Both the position numbers and the translations under genes were made by a program. From an uncultured Draconibacterium sp. (GTDB lineage Bacteria; Bacteroidota; Bacteroidia; Bacteroidales; Prolixibacteraceae): a stretch of 64,000 bases of DNA. Position 1 is the stretch's first letter. The number at the start of each line of letters is the position of its first letter. Below, piece by piece: positions 20,943-30,655 of the stretch. Below the pieces are notes generated by a model, which was not told where the DNA came from, did no database searches, and saw only the letters and a list, made by a program, of their open reading frames with translations. The stretch covers positions 749,001 through 813,000 of the forward strand of contig NZ_OY776411.1 of NCBI RefSeq assembly GCF_963675585.1. The letters are read 5' to 3'.

Positions 20943-22884
20943 TTAAACAGCCACCAATAGGCTCATCGATAGAGGTTCTACCAGCACTTTATCTTTAAGC
21001 GCTTCTCCAATACCCTCTTCGTTAATGTCAACTCCGTTGGCCATTATCCGGTAATTTCCTTCGGGCAAATCAATTTCAACTTCTTTTTCGTTGCCGTTAA
21101 AAATAAGTATCATTTTATTCCAGTTGTCGCCAACCGGTTTGCCGTCGATACAATATGATACAACTCCAATCTGATAGCTGGTACAGAAATTAAGTCCTCT
21201 GCGAATTTGTTCGGCCTTTGGGAAATGCAAAGCCGGATGGTTTTTACGCAGTGCAATTAATTTGCGGAAATATTCAAAAACATCGATGTAGGTATTTTTG
21301 CGATCCCAGTCGATTTGATTCACCGAATCGGGCGATTTATACGAATTTCCATTCCCGTTTTTACTTCGGCAAAAATCAACTCCGGCATGTAAAAGGGGTA
21401 CTCCCTGCGAAGTTAACACCAGCGCTCCGGCCAGTTTCATTCGCCTTCTCAACTCCTCATCGCCCGCCTTTGGCAAACTTTGTTTTAGCTTGTCCCAAAG
21501 CGTATAATTATCGTGGCACGAAACATAGTTGATACACTGATCGGGTTCAGTTGCCCAATGGAATGAAAGCCGAATCGATATAAGCAGGATTAACGTGCGG
21601 ATGATAAACTGCTCCGGCAATACCAAATTTGACCGACTCTTCGTGCAATCCCAAACCACTTACAAAACCTTTCGATTTTTTATCGCCGTGATTTCCTTTG
21701 AGTGCATCACGAAAATCGTCGTTGAAACTGGCAATTCCATGTAATTGTGAAGTGTTTTGCTTTACAGCACGCTGCTCTTCCGCCATTGGACTCTGATCTG
21801 CAGCCCAGCCTTCTCCGTATAAAAACAGTCCCTTATCTATCTTATTGAGTTCGGCACGAATTTCCTGCATGGTTTGCGTGTCGATAATTCCCATTAAATC
21901 AAAACGAAAACCATCAACATGAAATTCTTCGACCCAATATTTTAGTGTATTAATGATGTACCTGCGCACCATTGAACGCTCGGAGGCAATTTCGTTGCCG
22001 CAACCCGATGCATTTGCAAAAGTTCCGTCGGGCTTTTGCCTGTAAAAGTAACCCGGTACAATCTGATTGAATACCGACTCTTTAGCAAAGTAAGTGTGAT
22101 TAAAAACCACATCAAGAATTACTCCAATTCCGCTGTTGTGCAGCGATTGCACCAGCTTTTTAAATTCCAGAATTCGCACCTTGCCGTCGTACGGATTTGT
22201 AGCATACGAACCTTCGAGTGCATTATAATGTTGAGGATCGTATCCCCAATTGTATTTTTCGAGTGGCTTTTCCTCATCAACTGTAACAAAATCGTTTACA
22301 GGAAGCAAATGTACATGCGTAACTCCAAGTTCCTTCAAGTGATCGAGACCTGTTTTTACGCCATCAACGGTTTTTGTTCCTTCTTCGGTAAAACCCAAAT
22401 ATTTACCCTTGTTCTGAATTCCTGAATTTTCAGCAATTGAAAAATCGCGTACGTGTGTTTCGTACAAAACGGCATCGGTAAAACTTTCGAAGCGTGGTCC
22501 GTTATCTTCAATCCAATTTTCGGGATTTGTTTTATTGGGATTGTAAATCATTCCGCGCATTCCGTTTGCACCAACACAACGAGCATAAATCCCCGGCACT
22601 TCTTCCAACCACTCTCCGTCGTTTACCCTGAAGGTGTAAAATTTCCCGTCGTAATCGCCGGTTAAAAAGGTCGACCAGATTCCGTTTTCGAACTGCTGCA
22701 GGTTTGTTTTGTGATAAGCTTCACCACTCACTCCATCTTTGTAAAGCCTTAATTCAACCATTTTAGCAGTGGGTGCCCAAATCTTAAACTTTGTTTTTTC
22801 GGGGGACCAAATAACACCTAAATCATTCTCTTCATAGTCGGGGTAAGTTGAAAAATCAATGTGATTAAATTTCCAGTTTCTCAT
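20943..22884 (-). pseudogene. Type I pullulanase (GH13), apparent single-base frameshift
   Basis: Two frames together make one pullulanase of about 645 residues, which hydrolyses alpha-1,6 branches of pullulan or glycogen. The first (22884 to about 21550) has the N-terminal beta domain (IWAPTAKMVELRLY), YNWGYDPQHYNALEGSY, region II DGFRFDLMGIID (nucleophile Asp) and GEGW (acid/base Glu). The second continues with region IV NYVSCHDNYTLWDKL and the C-terminal beta domain. The frames join at about 21555-21575, where skipping one base leads from DSAF to HWATEPDQ. The insertion may be real or a sequencing error. The start codon overlaps the stop of the upstream gene (TAATG), so the two are probably coupled. 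Confidence 0.8.
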
Positions 22885-23433
22885 TAAAATTTAAACAAAG
22901 TTTTACGTAAAAAAACAGACTTGCTGCCCAATTTTTTCCCTTTTACATCGGCTAAATACACCTTTGCCTTGGGAAATTTTTTCAATCGTTTATCGTGACC
23001 GTAAAAACGGCTTAAATCAATTTGTAAAGTATGTGTTTTGCCCTTTTCCAAATACAAAGGATAAAAGGTGCGGTTTCCCATTCCTTTTAATTTGAATTTA
23101 CGCTTGAGCCAGAAATTGTCGAATACCAACAAAGGTTGATCCAGGTCGATGTCGATATTCCCCATGTTCTTAACGGTTAAACTCAAATTATCAGGATAAT
23201 ACAAGGCATCTTTTTCCAATGTTATAAGCACCTTTCGGTTTGGAAACAATGGCTTTTTTTCTTTCTGCGGCTTCTTTTTAAACGGCTTGGCAGTAAAAAC
23301 AAAAGCAGCAGTTACAGCCAGCAAAACAAGAAATGTCCATAAAAGTTTATTCCCTTCAGGGCCTATCTCGTTTTGTGCAAAAATACATTGCGAACTGAAC
23401 ACTAAAAAAGCAAGTAAAAAAAAACTTCTTCAT
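22884..23433 (-). CDS. Small exported membrane protein, frameshifted in its signal peptide by a T9 run
   Basis: The open frame 23402-22884 starts at GTG and gives VFSSQCIFAQNEIGPEGNK followed by one membrane helix (LLWTFLVLLAVTAAFVF) and a basic, beta-rich domain of about 110 residues. No family is recognised. ATG 23433 upstream gives MKKFFF and would continue as LLAFLVFSSQCIFAQ, a good signal peptide, if the T9 run (plus-strand A9 at 23416-23424) had 8 residues. As written, the ATG and the body are one base out of frame. Its stop overlaps the pullulanase start by one base, so it may share regulation with starch or glycogen use. Confidence 0.6.
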
Positions 23434-23501
23434 GCATTTTTAATTTGGGGCAAAAGTAATCCTTTTTTTAAGTTGAATGAGTTTAAAACGGCCAATGTTA
23501 A

Positions 23502-23524
23502 GAAGGTGTTTTTTACACACCTTC
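23502..23524. terminator. Weak hairpin between pepP and the small exported protein gene
   Basis: GAAGGTGT pairs with ACACCTTC over a T/A-rich loop, just after the pepP stop. There is no strong T run on the minus side, so termination is uncertain. Confidence 0.3.
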
Positions 23525-23535
23525 ATCGTGCCGGC

Positions 23536-24915
23536 TTACCTTAAAGCTTCAAGCTCTTTAATGGTTTTTGGTTTGGGTTTCCCCAACAAACGGGCACCAT
23601 TTTCTGTCATCACAAAATCTTCTTCGTTTCTGATACCTCCAAAATTGCGGTAACTATCTACTTTTTCCCAGTTAATAAAGTCGTTAAACTTATTTTGTCC
23701 GCGCCACAAATCAATCAACTCGGGAATAAAATATACTCCGGGTTCAATTGTAAATACATGCCCGGCCTGAAGCGGTTTTGCCAGCCGCAACGATTTTAGT
23801 CCAAACTGTGTGCTTTTAGGCTGACCATCGTAACCAACCCATACCTCGCCAAGGTCTTCCATGTCGTGTACATCGAGTCCCATCATGTGCCCTGTTCCGC
23901 ATGGAAAAAACAAAGCGTGTGCTCCTTCATGAAAGGCATCCATGGCATCGCCTTTTGTAAAACCAAGGGTTTTCATTCCATTAAAAATGGTGGTGCAGGC
24001 AGCTATGTGCGCATTTTTAAAAGGTTTCCCAAACTCCAGTGCGTCAACTGCAGCCTGATGTGCAGCAAGCGTAATTTCATAAATATCCTTTTGCTCGGAA
24101 GTAAACAATTTACTTACCGGAATGGTGCTCGACAAATCACCGGCATAACACATGTTGTTTTCGTATCCGGCATCAACCAAAAATAAATCGCCTTCCTTAA
24201 CGGTATTCCCATGATAATGGTTGTGCAAAGTTTGTCCGTTTATGGTGGCAATAATCGGAAAAGCAATATTACCGCCTGCGGCCAGCGCCACTTTATGTAT
24301 CTCCGCAGCCACCTGAGCTTCTGTCATTCCCGGACGAACAAATTTCATGGCTGCCACATGCATATCAACCGAAACATTAACGGCTTCGTTAATCTGTTCA
24401 ATTTCCTCAGCCGTCTTTATTTCGCGTTGGCTAACTACTGCTTTAACCAGATCGAGCGAAAAAGTATTCATCACATCTTTGGGAGCTACATCAAGCAATT
24501 CGAGCAGCTTAATTTTATTTTCGGGCCGGTAAAGTGGTAGAAAATGAATTTTTTGCCCCATTTGCGTTGCCATGTCCATCATTCCCGAAAGTTTTCTGAG
24601 TTCCTGAACCATACTCACTCCGCAGCTTTCGGCGCGTTCCTGAATGGTTGGTTGCGGTCCCATCCAAACAATATCGTCGATGGTGTAGTCGTTTCCAAAA
24701 ATCACTTCCCTGTTGTTGTCAATATCAATTACTGCGGCCAGTCCCGGATGCTGAATACCAAAATAATAAAGGAAAGTACTGTCTTGTCGGAAATGATAAG
24801 TATTATCGGCATAATTCATCGACGATTCATCGTTCCCTAAAAGCAGAATCAGTCCTTTTCCAATCTTTTGTTTAAGCTCGTTTCTTCTGGCTATGTATGT
24901 TGATTTTTGAAACAT
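23536..24915 (-). CDS. pepP: Xaa-Pro aminopeptidase (M24B)
   Basis: A 459-residue dimetal aminopeptidase that removes N-terminal residues preceding proline. The N-terminal creatinase-like domain (residues 1-150) includes GNDESSMNYADNTYHFRQDSTFLYYFG. The M24 pita-bread domain has the metal ligands in order: Asp in LVDAGYE, Asp in YAGDLSST, His in GTGHMMGLDVHDME, Glu in FTIEPGVYF and Glu in GGIRNEEDFVM. Length is typical for the bacterial cytosolic enzyme, and no signal peptide is seen. Confidence 0.92.
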   Translation of the reverse strand: MFQKSTYIARRNELKQKIGKGLILLLGNDESSMNYADNTYHFRQDSTFLYYFGIQHPGLAAVIDIDNNREVIFGNDYTIDDIVWMGPQPTIQERAESCGVSMVQELRKLSGMMDMATQMGQKIHFLPLYRPENKIKLLELLDVAPKDVMNTFSLDLVKAVVSQREIKTAEEIEQINEAVNVSVDMHVAAMKFVRPGMTEAQVAAEIHKVALAAGGNIAFPIIATINGQTLHNHYHGNTVKEGDLFLVDAGYENNMCYAGDLSSTIPVSKLFTSEQKDIYEITLAAHQAAVDALEFGKPFKNAHIAACTTIFNGMKTLGFTKGDAMDAFHEGAHALFFPCGTGHMMGLDVHDMEDLGEVWVGYDGQPKSTQFGLKSLRLAKPLQAGHVFTIEPGVYFIPELIDLWRGQNKFNDFINWEKVDSYRNFGGIRNEEDFVMTENGARLLGKPKPKTIKELEALR

Positions 24916-25049
24916 TTTATATTGTTTTTAGCATGAGCAGGTGAATGTAACGATTTTCCGCCCACAGAAATGTAACATACATCAGGTCTTATCAAAAAAA
25001 TGATAAAGAAGCCGATGATAGTGCCCAATTTCACCAGCGATTGAAAAAA

Positions 25050-25065
25050 CATGAGAGGGCTCATG
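25050..25065. promoter_or_regulatory. Short palindrome upstream of the Usp gene
   Basis: CATGAG-AGGG-CTCATG is a perfect 6-bp inverted repeat in the 245-bp divergent region between pepP and the universal stress protein gene. It could be an operator. No regulator is known for it. Confidence 0.3.
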
Positions 25066-25160
25066 CTTTAAGGCCTTTAGGCAAAAGATCAGCGAATAAA
25101 ATGAAACTAATCTTGCCTTTTAAGCATATAAACTGATACAGAAACACTAATACTTTAGCC

Positions 25161-26270
25161 ATGAGTGAAAAACTAATTACGTTGGTAACATTGCCCTATT
25201 CAAAAGCGCACATTTTAAAAATGCGTTTAGAGGCAAAAGAGATTAAATGCGAACTGGAAGATTTATATTTAATCGAAGGAACATCAAGCTCAACCATCAG
25301 GATTAAAATTCTTGAAGAGGACATTAAGGAAGCACTATCAGAAGTTGATTATTTACTTGGATTAAAACCCGATGACAAACTGAAAAAAGAAAAGACGAAG
25401 GTCCGGCAGATCCTGGTTCCGGTCGATTTTTCAGCGGTATCGGAGAAATCGGCACGTTTGGCCTTTAACATTGCCAGCCATATAAACGCCGAACTTGTTA
25501 TTATACACTCGTACATTAGTCCTGCAAAATTTATAATTCCATACGGAGAAATTTATCCTTACGATTCATCACTGTTGCAGGATACTCAACAAGCCGATAA
25601 AAATGCAAATAAAAACTTTAAAGACTTTGTTACAAAACTGGCAAAAAGCATAGGCAAACAAAAATGGGAAACCGTTACAACTGATTTCATTTTAAAACCC
25701 GGATTTGCCGATGAAGATATTTTGGGCTATGCCCGCGAGCATCAACCCAAACTGATTGTAATTGGGTGTGGCGGCGACAAATCGTGGTCGGGAACTGTGG
25801 GAAGTGTTACGGCCGACATCATGTACAATGCAACTGTGCCGGTATTAATTGTCCCCGAAGAAATGACGGAACGACCGGTAACCGAATTCTCCGAATTTTT
25901 ATACGCAACCAATTTTGATGCAAAAGATTTTGCGGCTCTCGACAAGCTAATGGATATTCTGCTTCCGTTTAACATCGGCCTTACCTGTGCCCATGTTGGC
26001 GAACCGGATGAATCAAGCTGGGATTTGGCACGTTTGGAAGGGATGAAAGATATATTGCAAAAGAAATACGAATCGAAAAAATTTGACTGCAAACTACTGA
26101 TGGGAAAAGATGTGCTGGAAACACTGTCGAGTTACCTGGAGCATGAAAACGTTGATGTCTTGGCACTTACAACCCACAAGCGGGGAATGATATCAAGATT
26201 GTTTAATCCGAGCCTGGCCAAAAAAATGGTATTTCACACCAATACTCCGTTGCTGGTATTTCATGCATAA
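25161..26270 (+). CDS. Tandem universal stress protein with an N-terminal DUF2007-like domain
   Basis: A 369-residue cytosolic protein. Residues 1-68 (LITLVTLPYSKAHILKMRLEAKEIKCELEDLYLI) resemble the small DUF2007 ferredoxin-like domain. Two Usp domains follow. The first is at about 78-235, starting QILVPVDFSAVSEKSARLAFNIA and ending VIGCGGDKSWSGTVGSVTADIMYNATVPVLIV, which has the G2xG9GS nucleotide-binding pattern. The second is at about 245-369 (FLYATNFDAKDFAALDKLMDIL; LTTHKRGMISRLFNPSLAKKMVFH) with a degenerate loop. It is probably a stress or energy-state protein. It has its own promoter region with a small palindrome. Confidence 0.85.
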   Translation: MSEKLITLVTLPYSKAHILKMRLEAKEIKCELEDLYLIEGTSSSTIRIKILEEDIKEALSEVDYLLGLKPDDKLKKEKTKVRQILVPVDFSAVSEKSARLAFNIASHINAELVIIHSYISPAKFIIPYGEIYPYDSSLLQDTQQADKNANKNFKDFVTKLAKSIGKQKWETVTTDFILKPGFADEDILGYAREHQPKLIVIGCGGDKSWSGTVGSVTADIMYNATVPVLIVPEEMTERPVTEFSEFLYATNFDAKDFAALDKLMDILLPFNIGLTCAHVGEPDESSWDLARLEGMKDILQKKYESKKFDCKLLMGKDVLETLSSYLEHENVDVLALTTHKRGMISRLFNPSLAKKMVFHTNTPLLVFHA

Positions 26271-26347
26271 AAAGAAGGAAAAAATGGCCATTTGCCATTG
26301 GAAACAGATCTATTCCCAATGACCAATGACCAAAAAACAATATGGTT

Positions 26348-27638
26348 TTACTTTTCCATTAGATTGATACAAATCAGTTTATTTACATCGCGGGCCAACA
26401 GTTTGCCATTACTAAAAGCCAGCGGTGACCACGCTTGTGATTTTTCATCATCGAAAAACGAAACTTTGCCCAGCTCTTTATAAGCGGTAGTAGTTGGTTC
26501 GAGAAAATGAATATCGCCGTTTTTACCATTCTGAGCCAGAATTAATCCGTCCACCATAATCAACGATCCCATTTCAAAATTTGGCGTAGAACCTTTTTCC
26601 CAAAGGCGTTCACCTTGCAGGTTTAAACACACCAGTTCGTTTGGCCGTCCATTGTTATTAATAAATATGGAATTATCAGCTATTATCGGAGGATGCATTT
26701 TACATCCAACTTCTTCATTCCTAAAAACTTCATTTAGCTTAAAGTCATCGCCTTCAAACGAAATTTCGAGAAGGATAGAAATCGGGTCGTACTTATCGTT
26801 GTATGCGCACGAGGTTAGGAACAGATTGTTTTCGTCGACTGCCAAAGGCGGTGCAATACTCGAATGTGAATCAATTCCTTCGTAGCGCCAAAGCTCCCGT
26901 CCGGTGGTTGCTTCAAACGAAACAACTTCATCACTTGACAAACTGTCGCCTTTAAAACACGAGCTAATCATTATCACCTGGTCAATTCCTCCGTACCTAC
27001 CCAGAGTTGGCGAAACATGAAAACGCTGGCCTGTAAATTTCCGGCTTTCCCAAACAACATTGCCGCCTAAGTTTATTAAAAGCAACAACGCCTGCTTTTT
27101 CGCCCTGGGGCGCCACAATTACCAAATCGCCGAACACAATTGGCGACAGCGAAAATCCCCATTGTTGCAATTCACCACCATATTCTACAAGCAGGTCGTG
27201 GGTCCAGACTGCCTTGTGTGTGTTTTTATCGATACAGTTTAAATGACCATGCGGGCCAACACACCACACATAGTTTTTATCAACCGTTGGCACAGCACGC
27301 GAGCCGGGGTAAGGCAATTCTCCCGGAGCATCGTAGCTGTAATTCCACTTTTCGTTTCCGGTGTTTAAATCAATACAACGTAACACATCTTCCTGGCCCT
27401 GAATGCGATCAAGAACAAAAACTTCGTTATCAAAAACACTGGCACCTCCGTAACCCGGACCCAGCGGAAACTCCCACATTTTTTCGGGGCCTGCCTCGGG
27501 CCAGGATCGCATAATTCCGGCTCCTTCAATACTTGCATTACGATGTGGTCCCAGATATTGGTCCCAATTTGTGTTTGTAGTTGACTGACAACTTAAAAGA
27601 ACAAGGATACTAAAACAAAGAAATAGTAACTTTTGCAT
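26348..27638 (-). pseudogene. PQQ-like beta-propeller lipoprotein, apparent single-base frameshift
   Basis: Start MQKLLFLCFSILVLLSCQS (27638) gives a lipoprotein signal. Repeated propeller blades follow: NTGNEKWNYSYDAPGE, NTHKAVWTHDLLVEYGGE, then after the break GGNVVWESRKFTGQRF, TTGRELWRYEGID and LQGERLWEKGS. The frame breaks at about 27068-27080, where skipping one base joins VVAFN to NLGGNVVWES. The family is PQQ-like repeat proteins of the outer membrane assembly/alcohol dehydrogenase type, and many Bacteroidota members have no known ligand. With the frameshift repaired it is about 430 residues. The last genes leftward are unrelated in function. Confidence 0.75.
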
Positions 27639-27827
27639 ATTAAAATCGATTTTTGGTTCTTTCAAAAATAGAAAAAAAAGTCGCTTTTAAAAGCTTGCAT
27701 AACATAATTAACTCTGCATTAACCTCCAACACAAAGCAAATTGAGAATCGCAAAAAACAATGTTCCAAAAAGAATCGGAATTTTAAAATAAATTGTAATT
27801 TGCCACTCCGTTAACTGAAAAGTATCT

Positions 27828-30002
27828 ATGGCACATCAAAAACCAACCTTTATTTGCAAAATGCCTTCCGCCGCAACATGGCAAATTGTGCTATTGGTAA
27901 CTTTTCTGTTTTCCACAGTATTGTCTTCAGCAAAAAACAGCGGCGATTATAAAATTGACAGTTTGCAGCAGGAAGTAAATTCCTCGACCGGTACGCGGAG
28001 AATAACTTCGCAACTCGAACTGGCCGTCCTTGTTTTAGAAACGAATACGGACAAAGCTCTTGATTTGGCTAATTCGGCCCTTTTGCAATCGAAAAAAGAA
28101 AAGGACAAAAGTCTTGAAATGCAGTCGTACAATGTATTGGGTAGAATCTATTTTAAAAAAACCGACAAAGCGCATTCGCTTCTCTATCTCGATTCGGCAT
28201 TACAAATCAGTAACGATTTAAATGAAAACTGGTACAAAGGAGAAATTCTATTTCGTATTGGCACAAACAAACACCAAATGGGAGAAAAGCTGGCAGCCCT
28301 CGAAACTTTCAGCGCTTCGGTGCAGGCGTGTTTACTATCTGAAAATTTTAAAGTTCTTGGCGCGGTATATTCAATGATGGGTACTATTTTCAGAATTAAC
28401 GGCCTTTACGACCGTGCCATTGAATACATCATAAAATCGAAACTGAATTACGAAAAAGTAAATTACACTGAAGGAAGCGCATGGACAGCCTACTTACTGG
28501 GACGAACCTACTTCGACTTGAAACTTTATGAACAGGCATTGATTTATTTTAATGAATCGCTGGAAATATACAAGAAGCTGGCAGAATTTGATGGAGTACA
28601 AAACGGAGTGGCTATTTGCTACGAACAAATAGGAATGCTCAAATTGGAAACCGGATTATTGGAAGAAGCCCGTCAGAACATAAACCGGACCCTTAAAATT
28701 TATACCGATAACAACTCAAAACTGGGTTTGTCGAATGTGTATACCAACTTGGGGATTATTGAATATTCCTCGGAAAATTATGTGTTGGCAGAAGAATATT
28801 TCAGAACCTCTCTTGAAATAAAAGAGGAAACCAGGAATATACTGGGCATGCCAAGGGTTTACGAATATTTGGGATTAAGCCAAATTAAAAACGGCAATAA
28901 AACTGAAGGTTTTAAAAATGTTCAACTGGCTTTGGATATGGCTTTAAAAAACAACCAGAAAAAAGTAGAATACGATATTTATTCCCAATTAAGCGAAATT
29001 TATCTGAGTTTAAACGATTTAAAAAATGCGGTTGTCTCTCAAAAGAAACAAATTGAAATTCAGAAACTTCTTCTCTCGGGAGGAGCCAGTATAAAAACTG
29101 AACAGTTACAGGCTATTTACGAAATAGAAGAAAAAAACAATCAGATTGCACAACTTGAAAAACAAAACGAAATAAATGCTTTAACCATTAAGCAGAACAA
29201 TACAATCAGGCTGTTTATGATTATTGGAATTGTTTTGGCACTGTTTACTGCTGCCCTAATTTACTGGCTAAATACAAAACTACGGCTAAAAAATAAGGAG
29301 CTTAATGAAACCAATGCTGCCAAAGACAAGTTTTTCGCTATTATTTCGCATGATTTACGCGGCCCGACCGGAGCTTTGGCCGGCGTTCTTAAACATCTCA
29401 ATTTAAGTTTCGATGAGTTTAGCAACGAAGAACTAAAGGAAGTAATGGTAACCCTTCATAATTCAGCTGAAAATGTAAGTAATTTATTGGAAAACTTATT
29501 GGTTTGGGCACAATCGCAGGTTCAGAACATCACTTACAACCCAACTCACATCGCATTAAACGAGCTGATTATAAGCGCAAAAGAAGGTCTGCAACCGCAA
29601 ACTGAAGATAAAGAAATTAAGATTCAGCTTCAAACGGATGATTCCATAATTGTAAGTGTCGATCAGAACATGGTTCAAACCATTTTCAGGAATATTCTGA
29701 GCAATGCCATCAAGTTTTCGTACCGGGGTGGCAAAATAAATATTACAACTGAAATCAGGGATAAAAGTATGGCACTGATTCAAATCATCGACGAAGGTGT
29801 TGGCATTGATAAAAATAATCTCTCGAAACTATTTGATATCGCAAAAGCACATCATACCCAAGGTACCGAAAACGAACAAAGCACAGGACTCGGATTAATA
29901 CTTGTAAAAGAATTCGTAGAAAAAAACCAGGGTACACTATCGATAAAAAGTGAGAAAGACAAAGGCACCATTGTCTCAATTGCGCTTCCGCTGGCAATTT
30001 AG
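27828..30002 (+). CDS. TPR-containing sensor histidine kinase
   Basis: A 724-residue protein. It has a signal or N-terminal hydrophobic segment (TWQIVLLVTFLFSTVLSSA), periplasmic TPR repeats (about residues 75-405), a coiled coil (EEKNNQIAQLEKQNEINAL), one membrane helix (about 462-484) and a cytoplasmic kinase. The phospho-acceptor is His508 in FFAIISHDLRGPTGAL. The ATPase part has the N box (IFRNILSNAIKFS), G1 (IDEGVGID) and G2 (STGLGLILVKEFV). No response regulator gene is adjacent, so the partner is unknown. Confidence 0.9.
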   Translation: MAHQKPTFICKMPSAATWQIVLLVTFLFSTVLSSAKNSGDYKIDSLQQEVNSSTGTRRITSQLELAVLVLETNTDKALDLANSALLQSKKEKDKSLEMQSYNVLGRIYFKKTDKAHSLLYLDSALQISNDLNENWYKGEILFRIGTNKHQMGEKLAALETFSASVQACLLSENFKVLGAVYSMMGTIFRINGLYDRAIEYIIKSKLNYEKVNYTEGSAWTAYLLGRTYFDLKLYEQALIYFNESLEIYKKLAEFDGVQNGVAICYEQIGMLKLETGLLEEARQNINRTLKIYTDNNSKLGLSNVYTNLGIIEYSSENYVLAEEYFRTSLEIKEETRNILGMPRVYEYLGLSQIKNGNKTEGFKNVQLALDMALKNNQKKVEYDIYSQLSEIYLSLNDLKNAVVSQKKQIEIQKLLLSGGASIKTEQLQAIYEIEEKNNQIAQLEKQNEINALTIKQNNTIRLFMIIGIVLALFTAALIYWLNTKLRLKNKELNETNAAKDKFFAIISHDLRGPTGALAGVLKHLNLSFDEFSNEELKEVMVTLHNSAENVSNLLENLLVWAQSQVQNITYNPTHIALNELIISAKEGLQPQTEDKEIKIQLQTDDSIIVSVDQNMVQTIFRNILSNAIKFSYRGGKINITTEIRDKSMALIQIIDEGVGIDKNNLSKLFDIAKAHHTQGTENEQSTGLGLILVKEFVEKNQGTLSIKSEKDKGTIVSIALPLAI

Positions 30003-30100
30003 AATTGTCTTCTGACGAATTGATTATTACATCCACAATTCATAACTTAGATAAAACAATCAAGTGATTAAACTTCGTTGTAACCTTTAAATTTTGAGTT

Positions 30101-30553
30101 ATGAAACGAATACTGGCATTCCTTTTTTTGGGCCTTTTTGTTCTTAATGTTCAGGCTCAATGGTACACCAAATCTTTTGGAGCAGAAAATATAACTGATT
30201 TAAACGAAGCACAACTAAACTACCTGCTTCAACGCGCCCAATCAAATATAAAAACAGGAAAAATAGCTACCTACAGCGGAGCCGGTGCATTTGTTTTTGG
30301 GATTTTTCTGGCAGGAAGTGGTCTGAACAACTGGGTTTGGCATGGAGGAGACGAAAACCAACTGGATAAATTTGCTGCCGGTTCATTACTGATGGTTACA
30401 GGCATGGGAGCGATTGCTGTTGGCGTACCGTTTTGGATTGTTGGCGAAAACCGAAAGAAAAAGGTTGAAATAGCCTTGATACAGATGAAGTATTCATCGG
30501 GGACAGGATACCCACAGGAACCTTTGGGTTTAGGTGTGAGAATTCGTTTCTAA
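30101..30553 (+). CDS. Small exported/membrane protein of unknown function
   Basis: A 150-residue protein with a signal peptide ending at VQAQ (about residue 20). It has two glycine-rich hydrophobic segments (TYSGAGAFVFGIFLAGSGL and LLMVTGMGAIAVGVPFWIV) flanked by charged stretches, and a short C-terminal strand ending in GLGVRIRF, which could be a barrel-like end. No family is recognised. It follows the sensor kinase by 98 bp on the same strand. Confidence 0.6.
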   Translation: MKRILAFLFLGLFVLNVQAQWYTKSFGAENITDLNEAQLNYLLQRAQSNIKTGKIATYSGAGAFVFGIFLAGSGLNNWVWHGGDENQLDKFAAGSLLMVTGMGAIAVGVPFWIVGENRKKKVEIALIQMKYSSGTGYPQEPLGLGVRIRF

Positions 30554-30644
30554 ACCATACGTAGCGGGAGCAATTGGCATCAGCAGTTTTGCAAGACACA
30601 TAAAATACCCAGGAACAAGAACAAGGCAAAAAACAATATGCTCA

Positions 30645-30655
30645 ACCAAAAGGGG
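30645..30655. repeat. Target-site duplication, left copy
   Basis: ACCAAAAGGGG at 30645-30655 is repeated exactly at 32110-32120, flanking the IS256-type element. The usual duplication is 8-9 bp, so one or two bases may match by chance. Confidence 0.75.

Noticed and set aside
21547-21659. Programmed frameshift in the pullulanase gene
   Set aside because: No slippery heptamer or following pseudoknot was seen, and three neighbouring genes show the same type of single-base insertion. Error or decay is more likely.
26271-26347. Short repeats (AATGACC twice, GGCCATTTGCCATTGG) between usp and the PQQ gene
   Set aside because: Too short and imperfect to call an operator, and no regulator or conserved spacing supports it.
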